Shown here: piece by piece, positions 1-12,161 of the stretch
Layout of the letters: each line of letters starts with the position of its first letter
Position numbering within the stretch: position 1 is the first letter of the stretch
Assembly (NCBI GenBank): GCA_022453515.1
Contig: JAJNNY010000032.1
Span: forward strand, 124,001 to 188,000
DNA from: Astrocystis sublimbata
Lineage: Eukaryota > Ascomycota > Sordariomycetes > Xylariales > Xylariaceae
DNA: 64,000 bases
Reading direction: 5' to 3'
The notes under the pieces: generated by a model
Database searches by the model: none
What the model was told of the DNA's origin: nothing
What the model saw: only the letters and a program-made list of their open reading frames with translations
Program-made: the position numbers and the translations under genes

Positions 1-65
1 CTCCCAAATCCTTATCTATACTCAGCACTCAGGTGATGCAGATGCAACATCTGTACCTCCTGAGT

Positions 66-1440
66 CTATCCGAAGCTACGCAGGAACTGGATCACCGTGT
101 CGCAAAGCCACTCTTCAGCTGCAGACTCCTCGACTTTATGGTTCGCACCCGGTATGGTGCCCGATAGCTCGCTAGCAATGCCAGGCTTACAATAACCTTG
201 CCAACGTTTGACCAGAGCTTCCTTATCGACGGACTTCGGAACGAATTCATCGTCGCCAGAATGAAGAATCAATAAGGGCTTGTCTACCCGCGACCAGTAC
301 GGTGCAGCCACCTGTTCCGTCAATTCGGGAGAAAAATAGTTATCCTCGCCGCTATTCAAAGAAGTTTGGGTTAGAACGTGATTCGTACTTGAGGTAAGAC
401 TTCGCGTGACGAAACATACTCAGGTGCTGTTAGAGCGTACCACCGCCAAGCTGATACTGGCGTATCCCTCATAAAGCTGGGTAAACGAGAGACTGTCATA
501 CGACTGCTACCCTCTCCGCCATCGATGAGCTTTTTGGCGGTCTTGATACTCGCATCTAGCTCGGCATATCCGCATTCAAGTGCCATGGCGTCGCGGTCAC
601 AGACCGGGCCCTATTTATCACCCTGGAGTCAATAATTGCCTATTATAGTAAAGACACTGCTCGTAAAACATGGGTTTGCAGGCGTCTCGGGAGCATAGAT
701 ACCTGTTACGGTAATTTATGCGTCCGAGCCGTGCTAGAATAGGGCATAAAAGACTCCAGTGAACTGACCTGAAGAATATAACCATCCACTGGGGGCGCAT
801 TGTCTGTAGCACATTGATGTCAATAATCTTAAAAGGTGGGTGGATGATTCGGGGGGGTCACATACGAGCCGGGTCGGTGTATTCTAAGCAGTCCTGGGTT
901 TGTCAATCACCCGAACGGCGAATACCTCAGAGCAGTTCATACCTGGCAGCCAGTGGAATGACCCATCAAGACAATTCGTTCCATGCCAATGCTCCGGAGA
1001 TACTTGACTAGCGCTGCGATGTCGGCAACATCGTCGACCAGCCGCGCAAAGCCGAACCCGTCATAAGAGCTTTTCAACCTGAATTCAAACAACGAGTAAC
1101 CGAGTAATGAGTCCTCCTTCATCCGCTTGGCCAATTCCCGAGCATAGGGTACGGTGCTATGAGAGATTTGCGGTTAGAGACAATTCCAACAGGGGCAGGT
1201 TAAAGTGCTGGGGCGGGGTGCGAGGTGAGTGAGTTGGCACTGGGAGTTGCCAAACAATAGCTGCAGTTCTGCTCAAGTGAGGATTGACCAGGGAAAAGTT
1301 ACTGACTGAGGTCCATCGCCTAGCCCCCCGATGAAAACAAGGGCGTTTATCGCGTTGCCGGGCCCAATCTCGTAAGCGCAGGCGTTCGACGTTGGCGAGC
1401 GGAAAGGGTGCACAGTCGTGGTGAACGGCATCGCAGACAT
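66..1440 (-). CDS. DUF1749 (UPF0613/SidJ-type) alpha/beta hydrolase, 6 exons
   Basis: Serine hydrolase of the fungal DUF1749 family, which includes SidJ, the fusarinine C esterase that releases iron from siderophores. The exact substrate here is not known. Rebuilt exons are 1440-1307, 1156-943, 893-866, 803-769, 610-420 and 351-66; they sum to 888 nt, or 295 aa. Visible signatures are FIGGLGDG then TVPY near residues 35-49, a GHSTG nucleophile elbow with Ser112, VDGYILQ/GPVCDRDA in the middle, the acid loop LHSGDDEFVP and GANHKVE carrying the probable catalytic His. Exons 3 (28 nt) and 4 (35 nt) are tiny but restore the family sequence exactly in phase. The start is uncertain: in-frame ATGs lie at 1440, 1431 and about 1452, and 1440 is a compromise. 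It diverges from tti1. No siderophore genes are adjacent, so a SidJ role is only a family-level inference. Confidence 0.85.
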
Positions 1441-1924
1441 GGGTATCTGCATAACAAGTGCAGATAGACACCTTGGGTAATTTGATAGCAGTAAACAAGA
1501 CCATGCACGGGAAAGAATTCTACTTTAAATCAATAATAGTGACAGGTTGTAGGAAGTTTTCAATGAGTTGCTATTTTCCTGGTGTCGGAGCAGGATTTGG
1601 GTGAGCTGGAATTGAGGGTCCCATTGAGAGCCACTCATCCACTGAACTGACTGGGCCACTCACTGAACTGGGCCACTGACGGGACCACTAACGTCGGCCC
1701 ATTATGGGGTCACAGGTACCTACTTCTACCCACCGTGCTGCTTGTAGGCACCTACCTAATCAGCCCCTCCTAAATGCACTTTAGGTGAATTCGTCGATGA
1801 GGCTCGGAAGTAACCTGAAGTTATCTCTTCCACCCTGTCCGTGCCTATGCTTATGCATCATCAAGCATGGTTCAACGGCAGGCCCTGAGTTCCAAACGAA
1901 GCTGCTAATAAGGCATCGTCGAAG
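1441..1924. promoter_or_regulatory. Shared divergent promoter region between the DUF1749 hydrolase and tti1
   Basis: About 480 bp separate the two divergent start codons, so both promoters must lie here or overlap the genes. The stretch at 1631-1690 holds imperfect direct copies of a GGCCACTGAACT-like unit. No convincing TATA box was identified. The regulatory role is inferred from geometry only. Confidence 0.5.
1631..1690. repeat. Imperfect tandem repeat, CCACT(C)ACTGAACT-like unit
   Basis: Three to four degenerate copies of a unit containing CCACTGAACT / GGGCCACT occur head to tail inside the divergent promoter. Seen directly; function unknown. Confidence 0.6.
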
Positions 1925-4900
1925 ATGACAGCTGTTGCTTCGGATGCCCGAAATGCATTTTTTAAAGAGGTAAATTACTATGCCAAGCACCCTAGGTCTT
2001 GATAGCAGCCTGCTAAATGCCACACGCAGCTCAAGCCACGATGCGTCTCCATAAATGACCTGGCCGTTCGCTCCTCGGATCCGAAGGCGAGCGCAAAGCC
2101 TCTGCTCGAGGTGACGGAAAATCTGTCCGCGCTTCTAGATCGTCAAGTGTCGCAGGATGCCTCCGTTCTGGACGACAAGTTGGCCGATTACATCTTCTTC
2201 CCGCTCTCTAACATTCTGCGAAATCAGCAGCAGTACCCCATTCGTCTGACTGAGGTCGCTATCAAGTGCTTCAGAACCCTTGTTGATTATGGCTGGAAGA
2301 GCAAGCTGCCCAAAGAGCTTGCCCGCCAGTTGCTCTTGCTCCTGACCTTCATTATTGGCGGTGTGCCTGGCCAAGAGAGAAAAGCCCACGTGCCCGAAGA
2401 GACTGAGCTGGAGTCATTCAAAGCCTTGACTTCTCTCCTCAAAGCTTCGGGGTCGTCGCCCATCGGAGCCACAGCCCTGACCGAGGAAGACGCAATACCT
2501 GCTCTTGGCCATGCCATCACTGTTATTCTAGATGGCGTCACTGATGGCCGGACTCCTACGATTCAAGTCCAAGCACTACAGGCGCTTCATGCGCTGGTCG
2601 TCGCAATCAAGGATCAGGCAGCTTTGGCTACGTTCCTACCCGGAATCACATCCGCGCTAAGCTCGCTTTTGGCACCACCAGCTTCATTCAAGACTCGAAG
2701 GGAGGTCCTCGTGCAAGGCATCGGTAACTTGAGGGATGTTCTTACGAAGGTACTCGGAGATATGCGTGTGAGAGGTATATTGGACAAGCCAGCCGGCGAT
2801 ACAGATGACAAGGACACCAGCAGAGTACTGACAAACTCGTGGCTAACGGCGACCGTGGCCAAGGTCCAACTGGCACTGGCAAGTATCTTAAAACTACGAG
2901 CCCATTCATCCGAGGATGTGCGGACTGCCCTGAAGGAGCTGTGCATAACCCTGCTAGACGAATGTCACCGCTCTCTTTCTGGTGCCTCGCCTATACTAGT
3001 TGAGACGGCAATGATCCTACGCAGTGATTCTGATCCGGGTTCAGCTGGTGAGACGGGTCTTGCTGATCTGGCTAGGATATATCCAGAACTTGGAGATACT
3101 ATCAAAACTACCGTTTATAACTGGGTCACAAGTCTTCCACGTTTAGTACAATCTAGCGAAGAGCAAGTGAAGCAGCAAGCTATGAGAAATCTTTTGGAGG
3201 GGCAACGCTTCATCGAGTCCCTGGAAATTGACTCGCCTATTCTGGATGATTCATTAGCCGCCTCTTTAAGAGATAGCGCAACAGCACTTGTGGTTGGATC
3301 CAAACCAGGAACTATCCTGTCTGAAATCACTCCGAATGCACTCGAATTGACCAGTATGAGTACGGTACCGCAGACCGAGCTTGCAATATTTCAGCCAGTA
3401 TTAATTGGCAGCGAGGTTGAGCGCCCAACTCGTGCCGCACTCGTCAATCTCCTCGCGAATATTGGTTCACAATCTCAACGCATTAGACTTGCTGACGACA
3501 TGCTGAGCCATATGCGCGAATCTAGTGGAGCGCGTCAAGTTTCTTCTTACTGGCTGGCATTCGAACTGATCAAGTCAACGGTTGTTGAATCATCAGAACT
3601 GGATGATTTTCTCGATTTGTCTGCAGCAGACGAGACCTCCAATGGAAGCGAGTCTTCTTTACAAGAACTATATAGCTTCTCGGTTGCGATTCTAGACTCG
3701 CAGGTTGAAGCAGATGATGTGGACTGGAGAATGCAGGCCATTGCACTCGAAGTCACGACCCTGGTAGCATCAAGGCTTCGAGATGAGTTTCGACCGGAAT
3801 TGATCGACGTACTGTACCCCATTGCGACTTTCCTCGGTTCGAACAATGCGCAGCTGAGACAACATGCTATCATAAGTCTCAATACTATCGCGAAATCATG
3901 CAGCTATCAGACCGTCACTGACATGGTTATTGATAATGTTGACTACATGGTGAACTCGGTGTCTCTGCGCCTCAACGCATTTGATATCTCCCCAACATCA
4001 ACGCAAGTTCTACGGATGATGATTAGGCTTACTGGACCGCGGCTTATTCCATATCTCGACGACGTTGTAGCATCGATATTTGCAGCACTTGATAACTATC
4101 ATGGCTACACCCGGTTTGTGGAAGGTCTGTTCAGCGTACTTTCAGAGGTTGTGCAGCAAGGGGCTAAGTCAAGCAATCTCCTACTCGAAGAGACTGAAAA
4201 GAGGATTGACCACAAGAAAAACCCCCCAAAGACAGTCACTGCTAGCGACTTGTGCAAGATACTAGATGGGCGCCATGAACGCCAAAAGAGGCTGCGCCAG
4301 GAGCAGATAGAATGGGAACAGCTAGACAACCTTCCCAACCCGGCCAAATCGAACGTCACAGCCGAGCCCGCGGACGAGGAAGCAGGTACAGAAGTCGAAA
4401 AGCCTCCGACACCCAAAACGCGGACATTTCAGCTGCTCTCCCGCATCACAAGCTTGACTCAACACTATCTCACCTCTCCCGCGCCGGCGCTCCGCAAGTC
4501 CTTGTTGGATCTTCTCAAGACGGTGTGCCCAGCTCTCGCTCCCGACGAAAACGAATTTCTGCCCCTCGTCAACGCTGTGTGGCCAGTGTTTGTCGAACGT
4601 CTCTATGACCCTGAGACTTTCGTGGCCGTCGCAGCTTCCGAGGCGCTGTGTGCGCTCTGTGGTGCTGCCGGCGACTTCTTGAGTACCCGCTTTAAGACCG
4701 AGTGGTGGGACAACGGACTTGGGAAATGGTGTCGCAAAGTCAGGGCCGAGGCTCTGGGGTCTCAGAAACGGGGTAAAGACAGAGGAAGAAAGAACTTGGG
4801 AGCGGTCACATCAACGCTTCCATTTGGCACCGGCTCTTTAGAGGAGAAAAAGGATATCATGATCCCCATTCGTACGTCAAGTGGTCAACTGGAGATTGGA

Positions 4901-5233
4901 CACAGTGGGAGCGGAGTTGCAAGATCTGTTGATCACGGGAGTGGTATTTCTGGCGCTGGACTTGGCCGCTTCGCGCAGGTGGCGCAGCTCTGGGATGCTG
5001 TGCAGAACCTGCTCGTCGCAATCGTCACTTACGTCCACATCGACGATGATGTTTTCGATCAGATCCTGGAGCTGCTTGCAGATGCTTTAGAGTCTGAAAG
5101 TTTCGAGGCCCGCGCCGCGCTCGAAGCTATCGATGCCGATGCTGTATGGTTGTTCATGTATGAACGCGGCATGTTGGCTTTGGCACCAGACTCTTACCCT
5201 ACCGCTGCGCATATGCAGTTTGTCAAGGTGTGA
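1925..5233 (+). CDS. tti1: Tti1, HEAT-repeat subunit of the TTT (Tel2-Tti1-Tti2) complex
   Basis: Large helical-repeat protein of 1082 aa. In the TTT complex, Tti1 works with Tel2, Tti2 and Hsp90/R2TP to mature PIKK kinases such as TOR, ATM/Tel1 and ATR/Mec1. Exon 1 (1925-1969, 15 codons) ends in KE|GTAAAT. Exon 2 (2030-5233) begins LKPRCVSINDLAV, the usual N-terminal block of fungal Tti1. This small first exon is needed because the long open frame has no ATG ahead of the conserved LKP block. The body is Leu/Ala-rich helical pairs, with a charged acidic linker (about residues 730-770, Glu/Pro rich) and a C-terminal helix ending in HMQFVKV. Length fits the family (about 1000-1100 aa). It diverges from the hydrolase gene. 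No frameshift or missing segment is seen. Identification rests on recalled family character, not a search. Confidence 0.85.
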
Positions 5234-7408
5234 TTGATGTATTAGGGCGGCGATTTAGGCTGTATATGGTGCGGTGATTGTTTATCATTGATCTGTAAAC
5301 CTAGGGGCATTTCCATGCGGATCTCATCCAAGGACATAATTATGGCATCTCATGACAACTTGGCAAAGATTTGAGCCAGTGTGACTGACTGTCAACTCCA
5401 ATCACCTTGAAACACTTTACAATGTTCCGAATCTCTATCTTCTGGGCAGGCACGGTAGAGTGTGCAACTTGGTCACTTGCTTGTATACTGTATTAATTAC
5501 TCCTTATCAACCCGAGACGGGTTGGTCTTTGAGAATATCAGATCGGCTTCACTTTAACATTCCTATCCCGTTCCTTGCGAATAGCTCATCCGTTGATGTA
5601 TAACGTAGCTAAAGTCACTGAGTACTAATTTGTTTTCTTTTCTTTTTCTTCGTTTTGAAAATCAAGCAAGTGGAACGAAAAAGTCGACAACGTATCAAAT
5701 AAAAGCACTAGAAACATAATTCAGCGGTCCCGTTCTATCCTGGAAAGTATAAGGTAGGCGATATAATACTACTCAAAGCTTTCCCCCCCACGAATTGATG
5801 ATTATTCATCCCTGAAGGAAGATATCCCGGCGCCTATAGCCATTCGCTGTTATTGACATGTAAGGCAGGGAGGGGCACGCTTTTTGATGCGATTGGATAC
5901 GCATCACGAACACGAATAGATAGCTATATCCAGAAATAGTAGAGACGGTGGGCACAATCATGTCATCAGCTACTAACTAGGTTCCCGCTGGTTTCGCTTA
6001 ATGTACAAAAGTACAGGAGGTGTGGTGTCGTGTCGTGTGTGTTGATGCAAGGGTTTGTGGAAATGCTTGACTGGGGGTGGTAGTGTTACTGTGGATGTGT
6101 TGTTTGTACGCCCCCATGCCTGCTCCAATTTGGGGGTGTGTAGTATACCTTAAGTACTATACGAGCAGAGATACGAGATTCGTGAAGTACTGGTTTATGG
6201 CGAACCAGAATTGATATGGAGATAGGTAGCTGATTGGTGGTATATAGTAATTATCGTTTCTGGTTCTGGATCATGTTGAGTGAGCTCTATCTGCCGCCTT
6301 ACCTACCTACGAATGCATGCGGCTATCCGATCCCCGCCAGAGCCCGAAGACCTGCAATGCTGCCGCGAATAGCGTTCTCCCCCACCCCCTGCAAGCAACG
6401 GGCCGTCCGTTTGCTGCTGATGTTCCGCGCGAATTGCTGTGTTGGGGGTTTGAAGGGATGCACAAAAGGGGGGGAGGGGGAAGATGGGACGGGCTGCGGC
6501 AATCGGTAAGTCTGCAAGCAGGAATAGGGTTTTATGGTGGGTGCCAGGGTCGGTCTGGAAAAGGGATGCCGGTCAGGGGTTGAGGCGCAAACGGACGACG
6601 GAGTCTCCGGGATAGGCCAATCGTTCTGGTGGTGTGCCAGATCGCGTCGATGCAGGCAAGGGGGTGTATCTTGCACTCGGGTCCGCGTACCGGGTTTCGT
6701 TACGTCGCTAACCATAGGGCGCAGGAGTTGCTTCATTCAGTACAAGAGCCTGCATTTTCACATCAAGGGATACTAGACATCATATCATCAGTGCCTTTCG
6801 ACGTGAGGGATGATAAAACACAGGGGCATATACCTTCTACAGCAATATAAACATTCCGCGATGAAACCCAAGGGGCGCGAATAGTTGAACCAAAGGGAAT
6901 GAAAGAAGGGCGCAAGAAGAAAGGGAGGGACCGACTTATGGGACATGGTCAAGGATATTTGCATCTGCCTAAGTCGCATCATGTCGGGTACCAGCAGCAA
7001 ATGCATGCAGGTGTTCACGCGCATGAAGCAGAAAGCTTAGATATTGAGGGCGCCAACGACGGCAACCACCAACATGGCTACGTTGCGATGCTGACTGATA
7101 CCGAACGACTACAGTCGCTATCCCGTTTGTGCGGGGAGGAAAGCCATACATATCTCAAGAGAGTAGGAGGCCACACACCATGTTGACACCGCGGAGTTGT
7201 ATTTGATAGAGAATAGCTGTGGTGCTCTTTTATTGGTGCTGCATATGCAAATGAGGCAAAGATTTTCAGCAATATATTTTTGCAAACGGCGATCGCTCTA
7301 GAGCGATGAAACTTTTGAATATGAAAGTCTGCCTACGCAGAAGTTTTGGTATAGTATTACACTTGAAAGGTACGTAGACGGTTAGTCTAATCAAGATGAC
7401 TTCGTGAC
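5234..7408. other. Spacer between convergent tti1 and RRM gene; no gene recognised
   Basis: Contains both 3' ends, T-rich tracts (about 5630-5660) and G-rich stretches near 6060-6140 and 6430-6490. Open frames of 60-137 codons occur around 6230-7270 on both strands, but they overlap one another and lack recognisable motifs or splice structure. I see no supportable gene. Confidence 0.5.
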
Positions 7409-8830
7409 TTAGAGACGCGATAGTGAGGACCCGTGGGCAATTATCACGTCCGATCCCGAGGAAATGGAGTTGCTCCCCTTGTGGCCGGAGCTGGTCGTCT
7501 TAGTAAGGCTTTCTGTTCCTTTCCCCTTTCTGTTCCTGTCATCATGATGTTGGCGCGGTGTGTTATGAGAACGATGTGGTAGGTAGAAACGAGGTCTCTG
7601 AGGCATCTGGTAGTCAGGTACACCCTCTTTCATATGCTTGACTTCTAGCACGCGTCCCTCATATCGATAATTGTGTAGTCTCTTGATAACCTTGTCGGCA
7701 ACTTCTTTGGAATTGAAAGTTGCGAATGCGTAGCCGCATATGGCTCCCTTCTTAATGTCTGCTAGAGGCACATCAAGCTCCTGGAGACTCTGTGAAGCGG
7801 AGCCAGAGCTTTGACGAATGAGTTCTCGAAGCTGAGCTTCATCGACCCAGGGTTGGAGCTGTCGGATGACAATTTTTCGTCTCTTCGGAGTGACGTAATT
7901 TCCTCCTTTTCGAGTTACTGTGTCACTATGGGGCTTGGGGTGTTTCTTTGTGTTGCTAGATTTGTAGCGCAGACTTGCTGTAGATGATTGCACGAGGGCT
8001 GGACCAGCTTGGTGTTGTACCGATGAAGTTGGTGATTGCTCAAGAGTGCAGCTAGTCATGCCATATATCAAAGCCGAGACAGCGTGATCTGACATAGTGT
8101 ATGGCGCAAAGCTAGACGGGTAGTCCGCAACCGGACTTGTCATGTATGATGGACTGACAGGCGTAGCTGACCACTAAACACTATTAGTAATAATCGTTTA
8201 ACACAGGAGTTTGAAATCAGGCGATTCCTAATCTAGATCAACCTACTTCGCCATAGTTAGGAGCAGATTGCTCCATTAGTGAAGGCGTGGATTTATGGAA
8301 AGATCCTGCGCCATCAGGAGCTTTCGCGAACCGAGTCAAGTATGCTGACCCATTTACTTGATGTTTTATGAGAACCCAACTGTATGCATTTCTGCCATCG
8401 GCGATGAGTGCTCGATCGTGGAAAATACCACCGTTCAAGAGTCCTGAGGCCTATTTAGCGCATCGTTCTTTCAGAAAGAATATTGCAAAACCATACGGAA
8501 TGCAGCATCGAAGTTCGCGCAGCCTTTCAAAACTACATGGCCACTGGTGCTGTCCTCGCTGATTTCAACTCGCTCGACTGGGCAGACTGTTCGGACGTGG
8601 TCCTTGAGTTCTTGCCATGATGTCTGCCACGGTAACTGAAATGTATATCCTGCGTTAGGGTCTTGTTCGCTCTGTGAGAGAAGTGAAGGTGGCGAAATGA
8701 GTAAATGACAGCTCACATTTGCAATGGGAATGTAGTAATACCCTGTCTCGTTTCCTGGCGGTACCATTCCCGAGATTGTGCCATTGATAGGTACCTGTTG
8801 TTGGCACTGATATACTGATTCTTGGGACAT
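7409..8830 (-). CDS. Two-RRM RNA-binding protein, 4 exons
   Basis: Predicted RNA-binding protein. Exons are 8830-8717, 8671-8497, 8443-8247 and 8173-7409, giving 416 aa, or 431 aa if the 45-bp in-frame intron at 8672-8716 is retained. RRM1 spans the first splices: FQLPWQTSWQELKDHV, an acidic beta strand, then AAFRLLNGGIFHDRALIADGRN restored across the 8444-8496 intron. RRM2 lies in the last exon: KIVIRQLQPWVDEAQL, then GYAFATFNSKEVADKVIKRL and EGRVLEVKH. The C-terminus is basic and low-complexity (His/Arg/Ser/Gly), a common RNA-binding tail. The 8174-8246 intron has an ACTAAT branch site and joins NYGE to WSATPVSPSY in frame. Target RNA and cellular role are unknown, and I do not recognise a characterised orthologue. 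Confidence 0.75.
8672..8716 (-). other. 45-bp in-frame optional intron of the RRM gene
   Basis: Bounded by GTGAGC and CTCACAG on the coding strand, a multiple of three, with no stop in frame. Splicing gives PIAN|SEQDPN; retention adds 15 mostly hydrophobic residues before RRM1. It is at the short end for fungal introns, so retention is plausible. Confidence 0.45.
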
Positions 8831-10443
8831 ATTGTACGGGCCACTGCAGAAAACGACACTTTGCTTCGTAACGATATGACTAGCATCAAGTGACCTTATG
8901 AGCGGGCGGAACGATAAGTATGATGGGAATGTCCCAGAGTGAGTACACAGAGGAGTAGGTATGTATGGATATATATTTATGTTGCACCTGCACCACGAAG
9001 GGTGACAAGCAAGGCCTAAAAGAATGTTGGTGCTCCGTCAAACACAGCATCCTTATTACTATACGGAATGGTCAAACTGAGAATGGCAAAGGATATGCTA
9101 CAAGGTAGTAGGTACCATGCAACAAGACGCATAGAGGTATATTGGCGTGGTATCGGTGTAAAACATGGAACGAGTTTGACGAGTGGTGAGTACGGGGCCA
9201 AAGACGGCAAGCGTATGGGTCAGAGCTTTTGAAGTATTGGTGACCAAGTCGGACGGAAGTTGACGAACAGCTTCGTTTTCTCTTTCTCGTGCGCTGCATG
9301 TGGCCACTGAGCGGGCCTGTGGCCAGTGAAGTGTGCACCTGTGCTTGGTGTTACGGTGCAAATTCTCTCAGCGGAGCATTGCATCAGGACACGGCCAACT
9401 GGTGAAGTTGGATTGAGTCTAGACACACAAAGTCACAGTCACTTCTTGAAACAGACGTAGTAGCTAGCGCTAGCGAGTAGAGATGCGTCTCGATCTGAAC
9501 CCAACTTTAGGCGAGAAGCTGCACGCGTGTCTGGAGACAGATGGTTGGGTCAAAATGTCAGGCTAGGTAGGTGACTTTCACTCTGCACCCTTGTCGGCTG
9601 CTTCAACCCGGCGGGCCCGGGTACCCGGTTCCTGGCTTGTCAAGTCCTGGGAGCTACGTTGCGAGGGTTGCGAGGGTTGAGAGATTTGAGGGTGTTGGTC
9701 GAGCCGACCGTATCCTGACCGCATTCTTAGATCGCAGGACCTCCCCGCCACCAAAGGTACTTAACCAACGGTCGTCACTACGATCGATGCCTTAGTGCTA
9801 GAGTATCTTTTCTCTGACTCGACCCAGGCATGTATGCATGCTCGCATTCAGGATCTCAAATGAGTTCCTTGGAGGACATGATCGAGGCTGCTTTCTGAAT
9901 TGCATCACTCAATAACCATTGATGACACCCTCAAATGTGTTGTTGCATGGCCATTGTTTGAAGATCCTCTCTGTTTTCGTCGGGGTGGCTGCTGAAGGGG
10001 ATAAAGTCGTATTAGCTGGGGAGCTGGTAAGCCGCGTCTTCTTCCATCCTATGCCGATTGGATCAAATCCCTGCAATCCCGACCTAACCCATGATTGCCT
10101 TTCTCAGAACAGAGTACCTATCAGTTTACCTACATCTTCTTCAACTTGGTGTAGCATGACTGGCGTCAGTCCTGACGGTTAGTGTTGGAATATCCAGCTT
10201 CGTTTGGCGTAAATCTACTTCGAAGTACGTCAGGTAGAGTGGGATTGACGCTGTTGTTGATAGCAAGATGGGAACTAGGGAAGACTCCCGCGGTCTTGGT
10301 TGCGGCAAGATGCGACCGTAGATGGTGACCCGATGAAATCGCCAAGGTTCAGAACGAAATCTGACATCTCACCTGTCTGAAATGACAGAATTGCTACACG
10401 ATTCCAACAGACCAGGCGGCCCCTGATCTCATGGTATCTCTAT
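8831..10443. other. Spacer upstream of RRM gene; no gene recognised
   Basis: Holds the RRM gene promoter and, at its right end, the 3' region of the WD40 gene. Short open frames near 9016-9426 (-) and 9571-10182 (+) overlap each other and show no motif. Nothing further is supportable. Confidence 0.5.
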
Positions 10444-12161
10444 TCAAATGACAGGGGATTTCTTGAAGTGGAATGTATCGTCAAGCTCGGAAATTCCATC
10501 ATCCTTGTCAGTACTGTCATAGTCATCCGTGTCAATGTTCGAGATTACAAAATCGGTTGGCGTGCTCGCGTTCACGTGCGGATCGACTGTACCCTGCGCA
10601 GCCCAGGGTAGAGCTGCTTGTGCACCTGCATCTACATCGGCCTCCTCAAGGGAGAGCAGCATGTATTTTGCATGATCGGTGAGAAATAAAGCTGCTGATT
10701 CAGTATTAGTCTGCAGCCAAGTGGCATCAGTCCGGCCAGTGACCTTCGCATTTGGTAAGTGGCGTAAAAAATCGATCGGACGCGGACCATTGCTGAGGGG
10801 ATCCCAGACAGATACGAGGCTACTTCCTTCACCTTCACACCTGACAAGCAGAAGCTCTGGCTGTGAAGGATGCCACTCCACTTTTGTAACACTTGCATGG
10901 TACATCAACACCGCTCGGAGCTCAGACGTGGGCACATCCCAGATCCAGACCGTGCTGGGGGCACTTTCAAGCCGCGATGCCAAGAGGGAGGACGAGGAGT
11001 CGAATATGGCAAGATTGCAGCCATGCCGTACGTCCAAGACACTGGTTGGCGATAGGCCCGGAGGGCTCAGGGCTTGCGTGGCTTTGATGAAGGACGGAAT
11101 AGTCCGCTGCCCAGGGCGTACATCGATATTTTCTTGCCAGATCTAGTCTCTACTTAGCAATAAGACGGTGATGTCGGGAGAGTAAGCGATCACCTACCTG
11201 CAGTGTTTGCTTGGGCTCGACGGTTGTGACATGCTGGAGCCGCACGGCTTCCACTAATCGATCATTGAGTATTGAGATGCGATTGGACCCGGCGGTCACG
11301 GCTGTGTAGCGTCCGTTCGGGCTGAATGCCAGTAATTTGACGCCGGGTCCATATTGATCCATGTCACCGAATGCAGAGGAAGAAATGTCGCCGCGCCAGT
11401 CCCTGAAGACGTGGCCGTCATGAGTGCACAAAAGAACCCTGGTGCCATGAGCTGGGGAATCCCACACAACCAGCCATCTTCCATCCGGCGTCCACGCTAA
11501 ACCCTGAGCGTCGACGGTGTCTGGACACCAAGATCGCTGAAGCTCGCGTGTACCTGCAGGATGGATACTAACCATGTCTTTGCCCGTAGTCCTCGTCAGG
11601 AGCGCCAAATGACGAGTGCCGGGCCGGAACGAATAGCCCCGGGACGCAGCCGCAGCGTTGAAGAATTTGGGGTTGTTGATTTCCACTGCCTTGGAGCTTG
11701 CCAGATTGACCGTAGTCAGCTTGATGCCGAAGGGGGAAAAGACACAGACTTCATCGTCAGTGGCGCCAAAGGTGACGAATGCTGGCTTGGGGGCGAGTGG
11801 CTGCGGAATCTGCACAAGGCCATGAAAGTCGCCGCTCGGTGCCGAGAAAACATGGAATCGGTCGGCGACAGCGACCAGCACTCTTGTAGAGGAAGGGGAC
11901 CACACGAAGGCCGTCACGGCACAGGAGACATCTGGAGGTAGCTTGAGGGTCCGGATGATGCTCAATGATGCAATGGACCGGACAACAATGCTGTTTGGTA
12001 GTAAAGTGGCCACATACTCCCCGTTCGGGCTCGGGATGCTGTGGGGTGACGCTGTGATGTCGAAGGGTCAGCATACCATGCGGTCAACATTCATGGAGGC
12101 ACGAGAAGAACCAGGACGACAGGGGCGAGCCAGTACATTTAAAGGTGTTGGTGAAGTGCAT
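10444..12161 (-). CDS. wdr8: WD40-repeat protein WDR8/WRAP73 family, 3 exons
   Basis: Beta-propeller protein of the WDR8/WRAP73 family. In fission yeast and animals these proteins act at spindle poles/centrosomes with SSX2IP/Msd1-type partners to anchor minus-end kinesin and microtubules. Exons are 12161-12137 (25 nt), 12051-11198 and 11142-10444; they sum to 1578 nt, or 525 aa. The N-terminus reads MHFTNTFK then SSPHSIPSPNGEYVATL, the usual start of this family, and is only obtained by splicing the 85-bp intron 12052-12136. WD-like blades include AFVWSPSSTRVLV, GLAWTPDGRWLVVWD, LLAFSPNGRYTAV, STVWIWDVPTSEL and KVEWHPSQPELLL. The C-terminus is acidic and probably disordered. The 11143-11197 intron (GTAGGT..TAG, GCTAAG branch) joins KQTLQ to IWQENIDVRPGQ in phase 0. 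The spindle role here is inferred from the family. Confidence 0.85.

Noticed and set aside
6323..6736. 137-codon minus-strand open frame
   Set aside because: Overlaps several plus-strand frames, lacks domains and biased codon use, and has no splice partners; looks like GC-rich spacer.
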